Shown here: piece after piece, positions 62,946 to 64,000 of the stretch
How the letters are laid out: each line of letters opens with the position of its first letter
Position numbering within the stretch: position 1 is the first letter of the stretch
Assembly: GCF_036946125.1 (NCBI RefSeq)
Contig: NZ_JAQIJT010000002.1
Coordinates: forward strand, 775,001-839,000
Source of the DNA: Sphingomonas adhaesiva
GTDB taxonomy: Bacteria > Pseudomonadota > Alphaproteobacteria > Sphingomonadales > Sphingomonadaceae
Reading direction: 5' to 3'
DNA: 64,000 nt
Notes under the pieces: model-generated
The model's input: only the letters and a program-made list of their open reading frames with translations
Told to the model about the DNA's origin: nothing
Database searches by the model: none
Translations under genes and position numbers: made by a program

Positions 62946-63980
62946 ATGTACGACGCCCCCAACTGCCTTCGCCTTTCGACCGATGCGCTGACCGGGAACT
63001 GGCGCGCGCTTGCCGCGATGAGCGGGCGCGCGGCGTGCGGCGCGGCGGTGAAGGCCGACGGTTACGGACTGGGCGCGCGCGAGGTGGCGACGCGGCTGAT
63101 CGCGGCGGGGTGTCGCGACCTGTTCGTCGCGACCTGGGCCGAGGCGGCGGTGGTGGCGGGGCTGGGCGCGCGGGTGTCGGTCTTGCACGGGGTGCGCGAC
63201 GACGATGTGTCGCTGATCGGCGTGCCGGATGTGCGGCCGGTGCTTAATACGCCCGCGCAGGTGGCGCGGTGGCGCGGGGTGGGCGCGGGGCGCGCGTGCG
63301 ATGTGATGGTCGATACCGGCATGAACCGGCTGGGCGTGGCGCCGCGGGACGTGGCGGCGGGGCTGCTCGACGGGCTGACGATCGACACGCTGATGAGCCA
63401 TCTGGCCTGCGCGGACGAACCCGACAGCGCGATGAATGCGCGGCAATGCGCGGCGTTCGCGGCGCTGGCGGATCGCACCGCGGCGGCGCGGATGAGCCTC
63501 GCCAATTCCGCCGGGATCGCGCTGGGGGCGGACTATGCCTTCGACCTGACGCGGCCCGGGCTGGCGGTGTACGGCGGCGTGCCCGTGCCGGCGCTGGCGA
63601 CCACGCTGCGCCCGGTCGTGACGATTGAGGCGGAGGTGCTGCAACGCCGCGTCGTGCCCGCGGGGGAGACGGTGGGATACAATGCGACGTGGCGCGCGCC
63701 GCGCGACACCGCGGTGGCGATCGTCAACCTGGGCTATGCCGACGGCTATTGGCGCGGCTTCTCCGACCGCGGGTGCGCGTTCGCGGGCGATACGGCGCTG
63801 CCGGTGATCGGACGCGTGTCGATGGACCTGATCGCGCTGGACGTGAGCAAGGCGGAGGTGGGCGAGGGCGACTGGGTCGCGCTCGACCCCGACCTGCCGC
63901 GCGCGTCGGCGGCGAGCGGGATGAGCCAGTACGAGCTGCTGACGGGGCTGGGTACGCGGTTCGCGCGGGTGTGGGGGTAA
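62946..63980 (+). CDS. alr: Alanine racemase
   Basis: 344 residues. The PLP-binding Lys36 is in CGAAVKADGYGLG, and the second catalytic base Tyr (about 245) is in VGYNATWRAP. SHLACADEPDSAMNARQ, LANSAGIALG and GRVSMDLIALDVS are family blocks. It interconverts L- and D-alanine for peptidoglycan. The protein is complete in the window. The sequence after it begins a run of A then GGGCGGCC, probably the start of a terminator that continues beyond the window. Confidence 0.95.
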   Translation: MYDAPNCLRLSTDALTGNWRALAAMSGRAACGAAVKADGYGLGAREVATRLIAAGCRDLFVATWAEAAVVAGLGARVSVLHGVRDDDVSLIGVPDVRPVLNTPAQVARWRGVGAGRACDVMVDTGMNRLGVAPRDVAAGLLDGLTIDTLMSHLACADEPDSAMNARQCAAFAALADRTAAARMSLANSAGIALGADYAFDLTRPGLAVYGGVPVPALATTLRPVVTIEAEVLQRRVVPAGETVGYNATWRAPRDTAVAIVNLGYADGYWRGFSDRGCAFAGDTALPVIGRVSMDLIALDVSKAEVGEGDWVALDPDLPRASAASGMSQYELLTGLGTRFARVWG

Positions 63981-64000
63981 AAAAAGGGCGGCCGATCGAT

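Overview
The window looks like chromosomal DNA of a sphingomonad (Alphaproteobacteria, probably Sphingomonas or a close relative). The evidence is the very high GC content, GTG and TTG starts, translationally coupled ATGA/GTGA junctions, the housekeeping gene orders (aroB-aroK / xerD-type recombinase-accA; yfgM-bamB-der; ilvB-ilvN-ilvC), two Flp-type pilins, a subclass B3 metallo-beta-lactamase and an alphaproteobacterial LexA box. The species is inferred, not shown. No rRNA, tRNA, CRISPR array, prophage or insertion sequence with a transposase was seen.

Layout. 1-3.3 kb: a truncated RND efflux adaptor lipoprotein gene and an acyl-CoA dehydrogenase/enoyl-CoA hydratase pair. 3.4-9.9 kb: a TamA/TamB translocation-assembly pair, followed by a Baeyer-Villiger-type flavin monooxygenase. 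11.5-15.9 kb: a possible tiny divergent transcript with a 17-residue ORF, then an EAL phosphodiesterase, a hybrid histidine kinase and a single-domain response regulator. 16-18.5 kb: methyltransferase, comF, glutaredoxin and DUF1178 genes. 18.6-29 kb: leuA with a leucine-rich leader peptide and attenuator-like structure, a BLUF photoreceptor, YceI, a TonB-like protein, ilvC-ilvN-ilvB, miaA and serB. 29-36 kb: alpha/beta hydrolase, aroB, aroK, two uncharacterised envelope proteins, a Xer recombinase and accA. 36-45.5 kb: two Flp pilins, a NUDIX hydrolase, an S10 peptidase, a B3 beta-lactamase, an ArsC/Spx-like protein, panB, yfgM-bamB-der and an Hpt protein. 46-50 kb: bacterioferritin and its ferredoxin, a DUF418 protein, heme oxygenase and an M20 amidohydrolase. 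50-53 kb: cyclophilin, phasin, and an SOS-box-controlled divergent locus with an S24 repressor. 53.3-59.4 kb: a second TamA/TamB pair. 59.4-64 kb: FAD reductase, FMN reductase, MHS-type MFS transporter and alanine racemase.

The genes fall into several working groups: branched-chain amino acid synthesis (leuA, ilvB, ilvN, ilvC), outer-membrane biogenesis (two TAM pairs, BamB, YfgM), c-di-GMP and phosphorelay signalling (EAL, kinase, receiver, Hpt), and iron/heme handling (Bfd, Bfr, heme oxygenase).

The most unusual material is intergenic. A palindromic repeat family (called A here, GTCACCCCGG...CCGGGGTGAC) recurs between genes. At three loci a second family (B), bounded by TTTGCAAA inverted repeats and built from GCTCCTGC/GCAGGAGC hairpins, lies inside or next to family A sequence, with a stretch of A apparently duplicated on both sides. 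Two further B copies lie elsewhere. Other points of interest are the leuA leader, a LexA box (GTTC-N7-GTTC) over the promoter of a two-gene operon of unknown function, and a candidate short transcript encoding a 17-residue hydrophobic peptide.
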